Shown in pieces: positions 1 to 6,550 of a stretch of 8,240 nt of DNA. The position numbers were made by a program, and so were the translations under genes. The stretch is from Lachnospiraceae bacterium (lineage in GTDB: Bacteria; Bacillota_A; Clostridia; Lachnospirales; Lachnospiraceae): the NCBI GenBank assembly GCA_017435025.1, contig JAFSFU010000080.1, positions 1-8,240 on the forward strand, given 5' to 3'. The stretch's first letter is position 1, and every line of letters begins with the position of its first letter. Below the pieces are notes generated by a model. It searched no databases, had not been told where the DNA came from, and was given only the letters and a program-made list of their open reading frames with translations.

Positions 1-693
1 CGGCAGGATCATACATACAATAATTGTAACGATGATCGGGAATAAGATCTTCTCCAGCTTGGATACCGGACGAAGCTGCTCCATTTTGATCTTTCTCTCT
101 TCTTCTGTTGTGAAGAATTTCATGATCGGCGGCTGGATAACCGGAACCAGTGCCATGTAAGAGTAAGCAGCTACGGCAATCGGACCCATAAACTCTGTCT
201 GACCAAGTTTACCGGCAAGGAAGATGGAAGTCGGGCCATCCGCACCACCAATGATGGAGATTGCTGCCGCAGCCTTGTCGTTGAAGCCCATAAAGATAGC
301 CATAAAGTAAGCTGCATAAATACCGAACTGAGCCGCTGCACCTAACAGGAAGCTCTTCGGGTTTGCGATAAGCGGACCAAAGTCAGTCATCGCGCCAACG
401 CCCATGAAGATCAGGGACGGTAAAATACTCCACTCATCCAGTAAGTAGAAATACCAAAGGAGTCCGCCGACACCATTGGAAGCATCTTCTGCATGAATCA
501 TAATATCCGGATAGATATTAACGAGCAGCATACCAAAAGAAATCGGAACAAGAAGTAACGGCTCAAAACCTTTACCGATAGCAAGGTATAAGAAGAAACA
601 TGCTACGGCAATCATAATGAGGTTACCTACTGACAGGTTCAGGAATGCTGTCTGCTGAAGAAGATTCGAAAGAGTGTTTACAATATAATCCAT
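1..693 (-). CDS. OadB/MmdB/GcdB-type Na+-translocating decarboxylase beta subunit (partial, N-terminal 231 residues)
   Basis: This is the integral membrane subunit of a biotin-dependent Na+-pumping decarboxylase. In this family it decarboxylates carboxybiotin on the carrier protein and couples this to Na+ export. The reading frame is open to the left edge, so the C-terminal part is missing; family members are usually about 370-430 residues. Visible features are a hydrophobic N-terminal segment (about residues 24-39), glycine-rich membrane segments (about 92-108 and 115-136), and the family hallmark GGADGPT with its conserved aspartate at residue 152. That residue corresponds to the functionally important Asp203 of Klebsiella OadB. 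The start is ATG at 691-693, preceded by GGAGGG (700-705) with 6 bases between. It is the last visible gene of the operon and begins 38 bases after the biotin carrier gene. The family call is firm, but the substrate-specific name (OadB, MmdB or GcdB) cannot be chosen. Confidence 0.95.
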   Translation of the reverse strand, partial: MDYIVNTLSNLLQQTAFLNLSVGNLIMIAVACFFLYLAIGKGFEPLLLVPISFGMLLVNIYPDIMIHAEDASNGVGGLLWYFYLLDEWSILPSLIFMGVGAMTDFGPLIANPKSFLLGAAAQFGIYAAYFMAIFMGFNDKAAAAISIIGGADGPTSIFLAGKLGQTEFMGPIAVAAYSYMALVPVIQPPIMKFFTTEEERKIKMEQLRPVSKLEKILFPIIVTIIVCMILP

Positions 694-731
694 ATTTATC
701 CCTCCATGTGGAATCTGTTTTCAGCAAATGA

Positions 732-1115
732 TTAGTTCATTGTTGCGAGTGTTGCACCCGGCTCTACGGAATCACCAACGGATACATTAATTGTTGCTAC
801 TGTACCATCCTGCGGAGCTACGATCTCATTTTCCATCTTCATAGCTTCCAGAATCAGAAGAACCTGCCCCTTCTTTACAGCCTGACCAGCAGATGCCTTA
901 ACGCCAAGGATCTTACCCGGCATCGGAGCTGCTACTGTAACGCTGCCTGCTGCGCCAGCCGGTGCTGCCGGTGCTGCTGCCGGAGCCGGTGCCGGTGCTG
1001 CTGCTTTCGGAGCTGCCTTCGGTGCTGCTACCGGTGCGGAAGCTGCGCCTGTGAAACCTTCTTCAACTGTTACTTCGTAAACATTACCGTTAACTGTAAT
1101 TGTATAATTTTTCAT
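732..1115 (-). CDS. Biotin carboxyl carrier protein of the decarboxylase (gamma-type subunit)
   Basis: This 127-residue protein carries the biotin that shuttles the carboxyl group between the cytoplasmic carboxyltransferase and the membrane OadB subunit. Residues 1-20 form a short N-terminal segment (MKNYTITVNGNVYEV) typical of these carriers. Residues about 24-57 are an Ala/Pro-rich flexible linker. Residues 58-127 form a biotinyl/lipoyl domain with the signature EAMKMENE, in which Lys93 is the expected biotinylation site. The length and layout match free-standing MmdC/GcdC-type carriers, not the C-terminal carrier fused to oxaloacetate decarboxylase alpha subunits. The start ATG (1113-1115) follows a perfect AGGAGG at 1125-1130 with 9 bases of spacing. 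It lies in the operon 38 bases after the OadG-like gene and 38 bases before OadB. Biotin must be attached by a ligase encoded elsewhere. Confidence 0.96.
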   Translation of the reverse strand: MKNYTITVNGNVYEVTVEEGFTGAASAPVAAPKAAPKAAAPAPAPAAAPAAPAGAAGSVTVAAPMPGKILGVKASAGQAVKKGQVLLILEAMKMENEIVAPQDGTVATINVSVGDSVEPGATLATMN

Positions 1116-1153
1116 TGTAAATTTCCTCCTGAATTAAAGGTTCATATATCTGA

Positions 1154-1939
1154 CTACTTCCAGTTGCTCTTCTGTACACGCTTGATGGAACGAACAACCA
1201 GACCGTTTGTGGAAGTCTTGCCTTCGGATGCTGCGATTGCTGCTGCGATAACTGCGATCAGCTCTGTATCATCGGATACATCCTCAACCACCGGTTCAAC
1301 AACCGGAGCCGGTGCTGCTGCCGGTGCAGGAGCTGCCGCCGGAGCCGGAGCCGCTGTCTTAGCAGCCTTTTTCTCTTTCATCTTGTTCTCGAATACACTG
1401 ATGTACTTGAACATGCTGATTACCCAGCTGATGAAGATCAGAACTACGAATACAACGCCCATACCCATGATCGTGTTCATGCCGGCTTTGGACATCTTCT
1501 CTCCGAGAGTGTATTCCGGGGAGAAGGAGATACCGAGAATCTCAGTACCGTCTTCGTTTAACATGATGGAGAACTCCATATCTCTCTGATCAAATACTAC
1601 ATTGGCTCTTGCAATATAGCCTTCATCAATTGCCTCGATCACTGCCGGATTATAAGCAATATAGTTGCCCATTTCATCCATTACGGAATCCCAGGACTGG
1701 AATGCTGTCAGCATGACATAGTTCTTTTCCTTTTCACAGGTAGCCATCTCTGCCGCAATGTCTTCTTCTGTTAATTCAGCGAAGAAATTCACATAATAAT
1801 CCACGTAATCATTCATTCCTTCGATTACATTGGCATCGATTTCTTCCGCTGTCTCTTCAGCAGTTGAACAACCGGAAAGTGCAAACAGACAGAACATCAT
1901 GCAAAGAGCAATCCAGAGTTTTTTCATATTCTGTTTCAT
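1154..1939 (-). CDS. OadG-family decarboxylase subunit with lipoprotein signal and extracytoplasmic domain
   Basis: This 261-residue protein probably anchors and assembles the decarboxylase complex, the role of OadG/MmdD-type delta subunits. Residues 1-24 form a lipoprotein signal peptide ending in the lipobox LSGC, with Cys24 the predicted lipid-modified residue. Residues about 25-150 are an acidic, soluble, probably extracellular region of unknown function. A single membrane helix at about 154-177 follows (MGMGVVFVVLIFISWVISMF), typical of OadG. Then come a lysine-rich stretch, an Ala/Pro linker (about 195-213) and a C-terminal segment (ELIAVIAAAIAAS, then NGLVVRSIKRV) resembling the conserved end of delta subunits. 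ATG at 1937-1939 is chosen because GAGGTGG (1947-1953) sits 7 bases upstream. An in-frame ATG at 1955-1957 overlaps the upstream stop codon but has no ribosome binding site. Classical OadG/MmdD proteins lack the long exported N-terminal part. Confidence 0.85.
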   Translation of the reverse strand: MKQNMKKLWIALCMMFCLFALSGCSTAEETAEEIDANVIEGMNDYVDYYVNFFAELTEEDIAAEMATCEKEKNYVMLTAFQSWDSVMDEMGNYIAYNPAVIEAIDEGYIARANVVFDQRDMEFSIMLNEDGTEILGISFSPEYTLGEKMSKAGMNTIMGMGVVFVVLIFISWVISMFKYISVFENKMKEKKAAKTAAPAPAAAPAPAAAPAPVVEPVVEDVSDDTELIAVIAAAIAASEGKTSTNGLVVRSIKRVQKSNWK

Positions 1940-1956
1940 AAATCTGCCACCTCGCA

Positions 1957-3396
1957 TTAGATTGTGCCGTGCTTCTTCGCCGGACGATCCTCTCTCTTTG
2001 TGAACAGCATCTCGAATGCTGCAATTACGCGCTGTCTTGTTTCAGAAGCTTCGATAATATCATCCACATAGCCTCTTCTTGCCGCTGCAACTGCGCTTGC
2101 CTGCATTGCCTGATACTCAGCTGCCATCTCGTTGATCAGAGCGCCTGCATTCTGAGACTCAGCGATCTCTTTTGCATACATGATCTTTACAGCCGGAACT
2201 GCATCCATCATACCGATAGAAGCGTTCTTCCAAGCGTAAACGATGTCGGCACCGATGGACTTGCTGTTCATTGCAAGACCTGCTGTACCAATCGCGCTGC
2301 CGCATACTACTGTCACCTTCGGAACATCTGCGTTAGCAAATGCATGTGTTAAGCGTGCAGCTGCCTTTGCGATCTTCTTCTCGTTGCACTTGCAGTTCTT
2401 GTAACCATTTACGTTTACAAGAGTAAGTACCGGAATATTGAAAGCGTCACAGAAGTTTACGAAATCTGCTGCCTTCTCACAGCCCATAGCTGTTAAACCT
2501 GCATCGAATTCTGCTGTCTTCTCGCCATCAACATACATCTCCTTGCGGTTAGCTACACAGCCAACAGTATTTCCGTTGAGACGGATGAAAGCTGTAACCA
2601 TATTCGGAGCATAATCTTTCTTCATTTCCATATAGAAGCTGTCGTCGGAGATCATAGCCAGTGCAAGAGCAGTATCGCCTGCACAGTTCTCAAGACCTTC
2701 GCAGATTCTGTTCAGATCATCTGCACACTCATCATAGGAAAGATCGTCTTCGCAGTTAGCCGGAAGAACGGATACCAGTGTGTGGATCTGGGAAAGGATC
2801 TCAGCCTCTGTACCTGTCATACATACATTGCCAGCTTCCTCGCTCTGGAATTTTGCGCTGGATGTATCTGTATCATTTGCTGCAATCGCATTCGGAGCAT
2901 TTACAAATAATTTTGCTTTATCTTCCATGAATGTGAAATCAGCCATAGCAGATGCTACTGCCATACCGCCGCCGCAGTTGCCGAATACAGCCTGAATCTG
3001 CGGAACAACGCCGGATGCCATAGTCTGGCATAAGTATAATTTGCCGAAACCGTCAAGAGCATCCATACCCTCCTGAAGTCTTAAACCTGCGCAATCGATC
3101 AGGCCAACAACCGGAGCGCCCATCTTCATTGCCATAGCATAGATGTTCTCGATCTTCTTTGCATGCATCTCACCTACAGAACCGCCCATAACTGCTGCGT
3201 TCTGGCTGTACACATACACGAGAGCTCCTTCGATTGTACCATAACCGGTTACAACGCCATCTGCAGGTGTTTCCTGAGCCTGCATATTGAAGTCTGTGCT
3301 TCTGGCAGTCATATAGGCGCCGACTTCAACGAAGCTGTTTGCATCGAGCAACGCATTGATTCTGTTCATTGCTGATGTCTGTGCTGAATTAGTCAT
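1957..3396 (-). CDS. Divergent biotin-dependent carboxyltransferase, MmdA/GcdA-like alpha subunit
   Basis: This 479-residue cytoplasmic protein has the two crotonase-like halves of acyl-CoA carboxyltransferases (acetyl-CoA carboxylase beta/alpha, propionyl-CoA carboxylase beta and MmdA families). It should move a carboxyl group from a substrate to biotin on the neighbouring carrier. The N-terminal half shows GGSVGEMHAKKI (about 71-82), DCAGLRLQEG (101-110) and CGGGMAVA (about 141-148). The C-terminal half shows FIRLNGNTVGCVANR (about 270-284) and the family ending GYVDDIIEASETRQR. It is shorter than typical MmdA proteins (about 510 residues). The usual DxPGFxPG loop is replaced by NVNGYKNCKCN (about 328-338), and the usual YGGAY glycine pair by IGTAG. 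The start at 3396 is supported by GGAGG (3405-3409) 8 bases upstream; an ATG at 3399 is also possible. The upstream open frame to 3480 overlaps the promoter. Methylmalonyl-CoA, glutaconyl-CoA or another thioester could be the substrate. Confidence 0.9.
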   Translation of the reverse strand: MTNSAQTSAMNRINALLDANSFVEVGAYMTARSTDFNMQAQETPADGVVTGYGTIEGALVYVYSQNAAVMGGSVGEMHAKKIENIYAMAMKMGAPVVGLIDCAGLRLQEGMDALDGFGKLYLCQTMASGVVPQIQAVFGNCGGGMAVASAMADFTFMEDKAKLFVNAPNAIAANDTDTSSAKFQSEEAGNVCMTGTEAEILSQIHTLVSVLPANCEDDLSYDECADDLNRICEGLENCAGDTALALAMISDDSFYMEMKKDYAPNMVTAFIRLNGNTVGCVANRKEMYVDGEKTAEFDAGLTAMGCEKAADFVNFCDAFNIPVLTLVNVNGYKNCKCNEKKIAKAAARLTHAFANADVPKVTVVCGSAIGTAGLAMNSKSIGADIVYAWKNASIGMMDAVPAVKIMYAKEIAESQNAGALINEMAAEYQAMQASAVAAARRGYVDDIIEASETRQRVIAAFEMLFTKREDRPAKKHGTI

Positions 3397-3444
3397 CATT
3401 CTGTCCTCCATTATAAATAAATTGACGAAAATCACATTTCTGCC

Positions 3445-3480
3445 TATGATAATCATATACCGCATCATAGTAAATTTCAA
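3445..3480 (-). promoter_or_regulatory. Sigma-A promoter of the decarboxylase operon, with palindrome at the start site
   Basis: On the minus strand a -35 TTGAAA (3475-3480) is followed after exactly 17 bases by a -10 TATGAT (3452-3457). Transcription should begin near 3445, giving a leader of about 50 bases before the carboxyltransferase start at 3396. A 13-base perfect palindrome, TATGAT-A-ATCATA (3445-3457), covers the -10 box and the likely start point, where an operator could lie. Its AT-rich content means it may be incidental. Confidence 0.8.
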
Positions 3481-3511
3481 GATATTTTTTTAACATGGTG
3501 CAAAAATTGTT

Positions 3512-3564
3512 CTTGAATAAAAACAAGGGCGGTCGCAAGTTTCTTTTCTTTTGCAGCCGCCCTT
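3512..3564 (-). terminator. Intrinsic terminator after the YitT-type gene
   Basis: The arms AAGGGCGG (3525-3532) and CCGCCCTT (3557-3564) form an 8-bp GC-rich stem. After a two-base mismatch it is extended by GCAA (3535-3538) pairing with TTGC (3551-3554). Read on the minus strand, the stem is followed by GTTTTTATTC. It begins about 26 bases after the stop codon of the gene at 3591-4475 and lies just upstream of the decarboxylase promoter, so it insulates the two units. The plus-strand reading also ends in a T-rich run (TTATTTTCTTT). Confidence 0.88.
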
Positions 3565-3590
3565 ATTTTCTTTATAATCTTAATTTCATG

Positions 3591-4475
3591 CTACTGATAT
3601 TTTTTGTTGAGTGTAAAACCACGTCCGCGAACTTCTCCGACCTGATTCACGATCATAAATGCCTGATCATCAATTTCCATAACAATATGATTCAGTCTCA
3701 GCAGTTCACGACCTGATACGATCAAGAGAATCGCTCTGGATTCCTTTCTTGCATGGCCGCCTTCCATATAAAGAAGTGTGGTTCCTCGATCCATTTTTTC
3801 CTGAATCGCTGTATTGATCTCCTCGAATTTATCGCTGATGATCTTAACCTGCGTCTGCTTAGATCCCATAACCAGAACTTTATCAAGTACAACCGTATAA
3901 ACCATGACCATGATCAGCGCGTAGAGAATACGTTCCTTATCACCAAAAGGCATCTGACCGACCAATACGATAAAATCAAATGCATACATGGATACCGATA
4001 CCGGAATTGCAAACCGTTTCTTCAGTACCAGCGGCGGAATATCCATACCGCCGGTAGATGCACCGGCGCGAATCACGATACCGAGAGAAAAACCAATCAG
4101 CAAGCCAGCAAAGATCGCACTTAACATCGGATCTTCCGTAATGATCGTATCGCCTACGACCCTCATTGCCACATCGAGAATCACTGGGTAGTAAAAAGTT
4201 GCGATCAATGTCGTAAACGCAAAGGATTTACCAAGTTCCACCCATCCCAGTACAAACATCAGAATATTGAATATTGCCACAAATACTGAAATCGGAATTC
4301 CCCAAATCCGCTCCGCCAAAAGCGCCATACCGGTTGTTCCTGCTGCGATCATATCAAGCGGCAGTACAAACAGACAAACGCCAAATGCATAAATTGTAAG
4401 TCCAATTACAATAATCAGTACCTGCCGTAACAGACGGCCTATATTTTTCACATCTTTATGTTTCTTTATTCCCAT
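3591..4475 (-). CDS. YitT-family membrane protein (DUF161 plus DUF2179)
   Basis: This 294-residue protein belongs to the widespread but poorly characterised YitT family. Residues about 17-203 hold the membrane part, with about six hydrophobic segments (roughly 17-39, 62-80, 84-104, 117-137, 162-174 and 183-203). It includes the conserved GASTGGMDIPP (138-148), matching the family GxSxGGxDI signature. Residues about 207-288 form the C-terminal cytoplasmic DUF2179 domain, ending VMEIDDQAFMIVNQVGEVRG and then RGF. Length and domain order are normal for the family. A transport role is often suggested but the substrate is unknown. The start at 4475 is the only sensible one: an in-frame stop lies about 24 bases upstream with no start codon in between. 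However, the strong ribosome binding site is 34 bases away (see leader features). It is transcribed from a promoter at 4587-4615 and ends at the terminator at 3525-3564. Confidence 0.93.
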   Translation of the reverse strand: MGIKKHKDVKNIGRLLRQVLIIVIGLTIYAFGVCLFVLPLDMIAAGTTGMALLAERIWGIPISVFVAIFNILMFVLGWVELGKSFAFTTLIATFYYPVILDVAMRVVGDTIITEDPMLSAIFAGLLIGFSLGIVIRAGASTGGMDIPPLVLKKRFAIPVSVSMYAFDFIVLVGQMPFGDKERILYALIMVMVYTVVLDKVLVMGSKQTQVKIISDKFEEINTAIQEKMDRGTTLLYMEGGHARKESRAILLIVSGRELLRLNHIVMEIDDQAFMIVNQVGEVRGRGFTLNKKYQ

Positions 4476-4483
4476 TTCATTTC

Positions 4484-4515
4484 TATTGGTTTTCTTCTAA
4501 CCAATATTTCCTCCT
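4484..4515 (-). promoter_or_regulatory. Displaced ribosome binding site and hairpin in the YitT leader
   Basis: On the minus strand the only good Shine-Dalgarno sequence, AAAGGAGG (AGGAGG core at 4510-4515), lies 34 bases before the ATG at 4473-4475. Between them is a perfect 8-bp hairpin with arms at 4484-4491 (TATTGGTT on the plus strand) and 4499-4506 (AACCAATA) and a 7-base loop. Folding would shorten the effective distance. Alternatively the site may serve a 12-codon frame starting with TTG at 4502-4504, 5 bases after the Shine-Dalgarno, whose stop (4466-4468) overlaps the YitT start region. That would be translational coupling. The geometry is directly visible; its function is inferred. 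Confidence 0.5.
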
Positions 4516-4534
4516 TTACACAAAATTTGCACTA

Positions 4535-4566
4535 GAAAAGGGATACAATCATCGCTGTATCCCTTT
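4535..4566 (-). terminator. Terminator-like or attenuator hairpin between the lipoprotein and YitT-type genes
   Basis: A perfect 11-bp stem is formed by AAAGGGATACA (4537-4547) and TGTATCCCTTT (4556-4566) around an 8-base loop. On the minus strand it is followed by only a short T run (TTTTCT, including stem bases), so termination may be weak. It could end the lipoprotein transcript, whose stop codon is at 4622. It also lies about 14 bases after the predicted start of the YitT promoter, where it would act as an attenuator or a 5' stabilising stem. Confidence 0.6.
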
Positions 4567-4586
4567 AAAGTTTAACACTGTGTGCA

Positions 4587-4615
4587 ATTGTAGTACTTTC
4601 ATAAGTAAAAGTCAA
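4587..4615 (-). promoter_or_regulatory. Sigma-A promoter for the YitT-type gene
   Basis: On the minus strand a -35 TTGACT (4610-4615) and a -10 TACAAT (4587-4592) are separated by exactly 17 bases, close to the TTGACA/TATAAT consensus. It starts 6 bases after the stop codon of the upstream lipoprotein gene. Transcription should begin near 4580, giving a leader of about 105 bases that contains two hairpins and the displaced ribosome binding site. Confidence 0.8.
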
Positions 4616-4621
4616 CCAGAT

Positions 4622-6310
4622 TTATCCTGCATAGGGAAGATTTTCGAAACAGTCATATTCGCTGACTCCATTGATCATATACCCACCGCTGTCCCTGGAT
4701 TTTTCCAGTAAAACAATACAGATTCGTCCATCCTCCAGTTCCATCTCCATCATGGTTCCACCGTCCGTCTTTCTCGGATAAAATACAGTTCCTTTTGGAA
4801 GAGTTTCCTCTCTCAGAGCCTTTCCTCCTTTTTCCTGCATCTGTACCTTGAGATCACGTGTGGATGTAAGGCCGATTTCCCACTCCATACCATCATTGAT
4901 CAGATGATACATGGTATCCTCGCTGACCGGCATGCCATCATCACCAACAGAGTAGGTTTTATATCCCATATAAGTACCGAGTGTGTAAACACGACTGTAT
5001 AAAGAGAACTGATCGGAGTCGGAAATGAAATGACCATACGTTGCATTTCCGGTTGCTTCTATATAAATATCCTCACCCAAATCGGTCTCTTTTCCTTCTT
5101 CATCAGAAACCGCCGAAAGATCAAACACCTCCAATGTCTGGAAATCGCTGTCACCAAGAAATTCCACATACAAATATACATGTCCGTCTTCACCAGTCAT
5201 CACATAAGCATACTGGAAACTGTCCCAAAATTCAAACTCCCTGTCGCTTCGGCCTTCGTATTCACCAGGCACATCAGCCTTTTCCTCCAGATACTTTGTG
5301 ATCGTCAACTTTGTAGAGTAAGTTTCTTCATCCCGAACAGCTGTTATAACGTAAGTTTCCGCATAACCGTCATGATCCGCATCGATCGTAAACGCTTCAC
5401 CATTCTTCACTTTCCGAATCGGACGTTCCACATGGCATACATATTCTTCTGCAAATAACTCCTCATGACCTTCATACGGAAGCTCCACACGGATCGTTCC
5501 GGATACCCATGGACCGATCACATATGGGCTGAATGCAAATTCCATTCCTTCCGTCGTAAGATACCATTCGATCGGAGAAGCCATTGCACCGTCCGGCTCA
5601 TAAAACATTTCCTCAAGCCACGCCTCATACTCGTCAAAGAACCGATCCTCATCATAATTTTCCTTCAAGTATGTAACCACATACTGATAAACTTTGTCAT
5701 AATCTGTTACAACATCTTTCAGTTCCAGTGTTTTTCCCTTTTGCACATCAAACACTTCTGCATTTTCATAATAATTACCATGGGCACCGCCCACATAGCT
5801 GGTCTCTGTATTGACGAAACTCAAAATCTTGCTGTCCGCACGCTTTACATCAATGTTTCTGGAGATATAAAGCTCTGTTCCTTCCGGATAAATATCTGCT
5901 TTTGCATAATCCCGATGCTCGATATAAGTGCTGAAAACCTCCTGCCAGTTCATCTCATTGTAAACCTTCAGATTATTTTTCAAGGTATCATACCCTTCAT
6001 CCAAAATATGAACGGTCGCACTGTCAGCCGTTATGATCGGCCCCTGATCGTCCCACTCACCTTCGTATTTTGCGGAGATTTTTACGTTGAGCGGAATGTT
6101 TTTCTCTTCATCTTCCGCCTCATTTTCCGATGTATCGTCTGTACTCTCAGTATCAACCGGTGCCGTCGGACAGCCTAGCACATCTTCTTTCTCTTCGGTT
6201 ATCTCTATCGCTTCCGTTGCTGCCGTTGTACTTTCCTGCTCTGTATCATTCTTTCCGCATGCGGCAAGCAGGAGTGCCGCTGTCAAAATCCAAATGATCG
6301 ATTTCTTCAT
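4622..6310 (-). CDS. Large secreted lipoprotein with DUF3298-type region
   Basis: This 562-residue protein has a lipoprotein signal peptide with lipobox LAAC, so Cys18 is the predicted lipid attachment site and the mature protein sits outside the membrane. Residues about 20-72 are a Thr/Glu/Asp-rich, probably disordered spacer. Residues about 95-280 resemble DUF4163/DUF3298 proteins, as found in PdaC and RsiV-like exported proteins. They contain YVGGAHGNYY (172-181), FDVQKGKTLELKDVV (about 187-201) and the later SPYVIGPWVSGTIRVELPY (261-279). An acidic loop DADHDGYAE (310-318) looks like a Ca2+-binding or FG-GAP-like loop. The C-terminal part, about 280-562, is not recognised. The start ATG (6308-6310) follows GAGGG (6318-6322) at 7 bases. 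No anti-sigma membrane helix is present, which argues against an RsiV-type regulator. The function is unknown; a cell-envelope role is a guess. No convincing promoter was seen upstream, only a possible -10 TAGAAT near 6362-6367. Confidence 0.85.
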   Translation of the reverse strand: MKKSIIWILTAALLLAACGKNDTEQESTTAATEAIEITEEKEDVLGCPTAPVDTESTDDTSENEAEDEEKNIPLNVKISAKYEGEWDDQGPIITADSATVHILDEGYDTLKNNLKVYNEMNWQEVFSTYIEHRDYAKADIYPEGTELYISRNIDVKRADSKILSFVNTETSYVGGAHGNYYENAEVFDVQKGKTLELKDVVTDYDKVYQYVVTYLKENYDEDRFFDEYEAWLEEMFYEPDGAMASPIEWYLTTEGMEFAFSPYVIGPWVSGTIRVELPYEGHEELFAEEYVCHVERPIRKVKNGEAFTIDADHDGYAETYVITAVRDEETYSTKLTITKYLEEKADVPGEYEGRSDREFEFWDSFQYAYVMTGEDGHVYLYVEFLGDSDFQTLEVFDLSAVSDEEGKETDLGEDIYIEATGNATYGHFISDSDQFSLYSRVYTLGTYMGYKTYSVGDDGMPVSEDTMYHLINDGMEWEIGLTSTRDLKVQMQEKGGKALREETLPKGTVFYPRKTDGGTMMEMELEDGRICIVLLEKSRDSGGYMINGVSEYDCFENLPYAG

Positions 6311-6491
6311 AATTAATCCCTCGCTCTCTCAAATATGAACGGATAGTCTCCTCTCATGTTTATTCTATCAAAGTTTCACGAAAGATGCTTTGCTTTTCCA
6401 TTACTAATTTCTTAACAAAAGCGAACCAATTTTCCATATTTTGACAAGCAATTGCCACAAATCCGCGATAGCAAAGCGCTCGTTCCGTTTC

Positions 6492-6520
6492 TTGACATTG
6501 CATTCCAAACGAACTATACT
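6492..6520 (+). promoter_or_regulatory. Near-consensus sigma-A promoter of the DUF1295 gene
   Basis: TTGACA (6492-6497) and TATACT (6515-6520) are separated by exactly 17 bases. Transcription should begin near 6527, giving a leader of about 24 bases. The promoter lies inside the upstream open extension of the reading frame (6452-6550), which supports the downstream start at 6551. Confidence 0.88.
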
Positions 6521-6550
6521 CATATTAATTATGAAAAAAGGAGAATGACT

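Noticed and set aside
1164..1589. Plus-strand Ala/Thr-rich frame opposite the OadG-like gene
   Set aside because: It is an antisense shadow created by the GC-rich Ala/Pro linker codons and resembles no protein family.
3397..3480. N-terminal extension of the carboxyltransferase reading frame up to 3480
   Set aside because: The extra residues are AT-rich and unlike the family, and they overlap the -35/-10 promoter. A good ribosome binding site serves the ATG at 3396 or 3399.
5465..6178. Plus-strand 237-residue frame opposite the lipoprotein gene
   Set aside because: It has no family features and is Ile/Phe/His-rich, as expected of an antisense frame. The minus-strand gene has a signal peptide, ribosome binding site and domain motifs.
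6441..6470. Second TTGACA at 6441-6446 as another promoter
   Set aside because: No acceptable -10 box lies 16-18 bases downstream; the best is GCGATA. The promoter at 6492 is far better.
6452..6550. Longer start for the DUF1295 protein at 6452
   Set aside because: The extension contains the near-perfect promoter at 6492-6520, and the ribosome binding site points to 6551.
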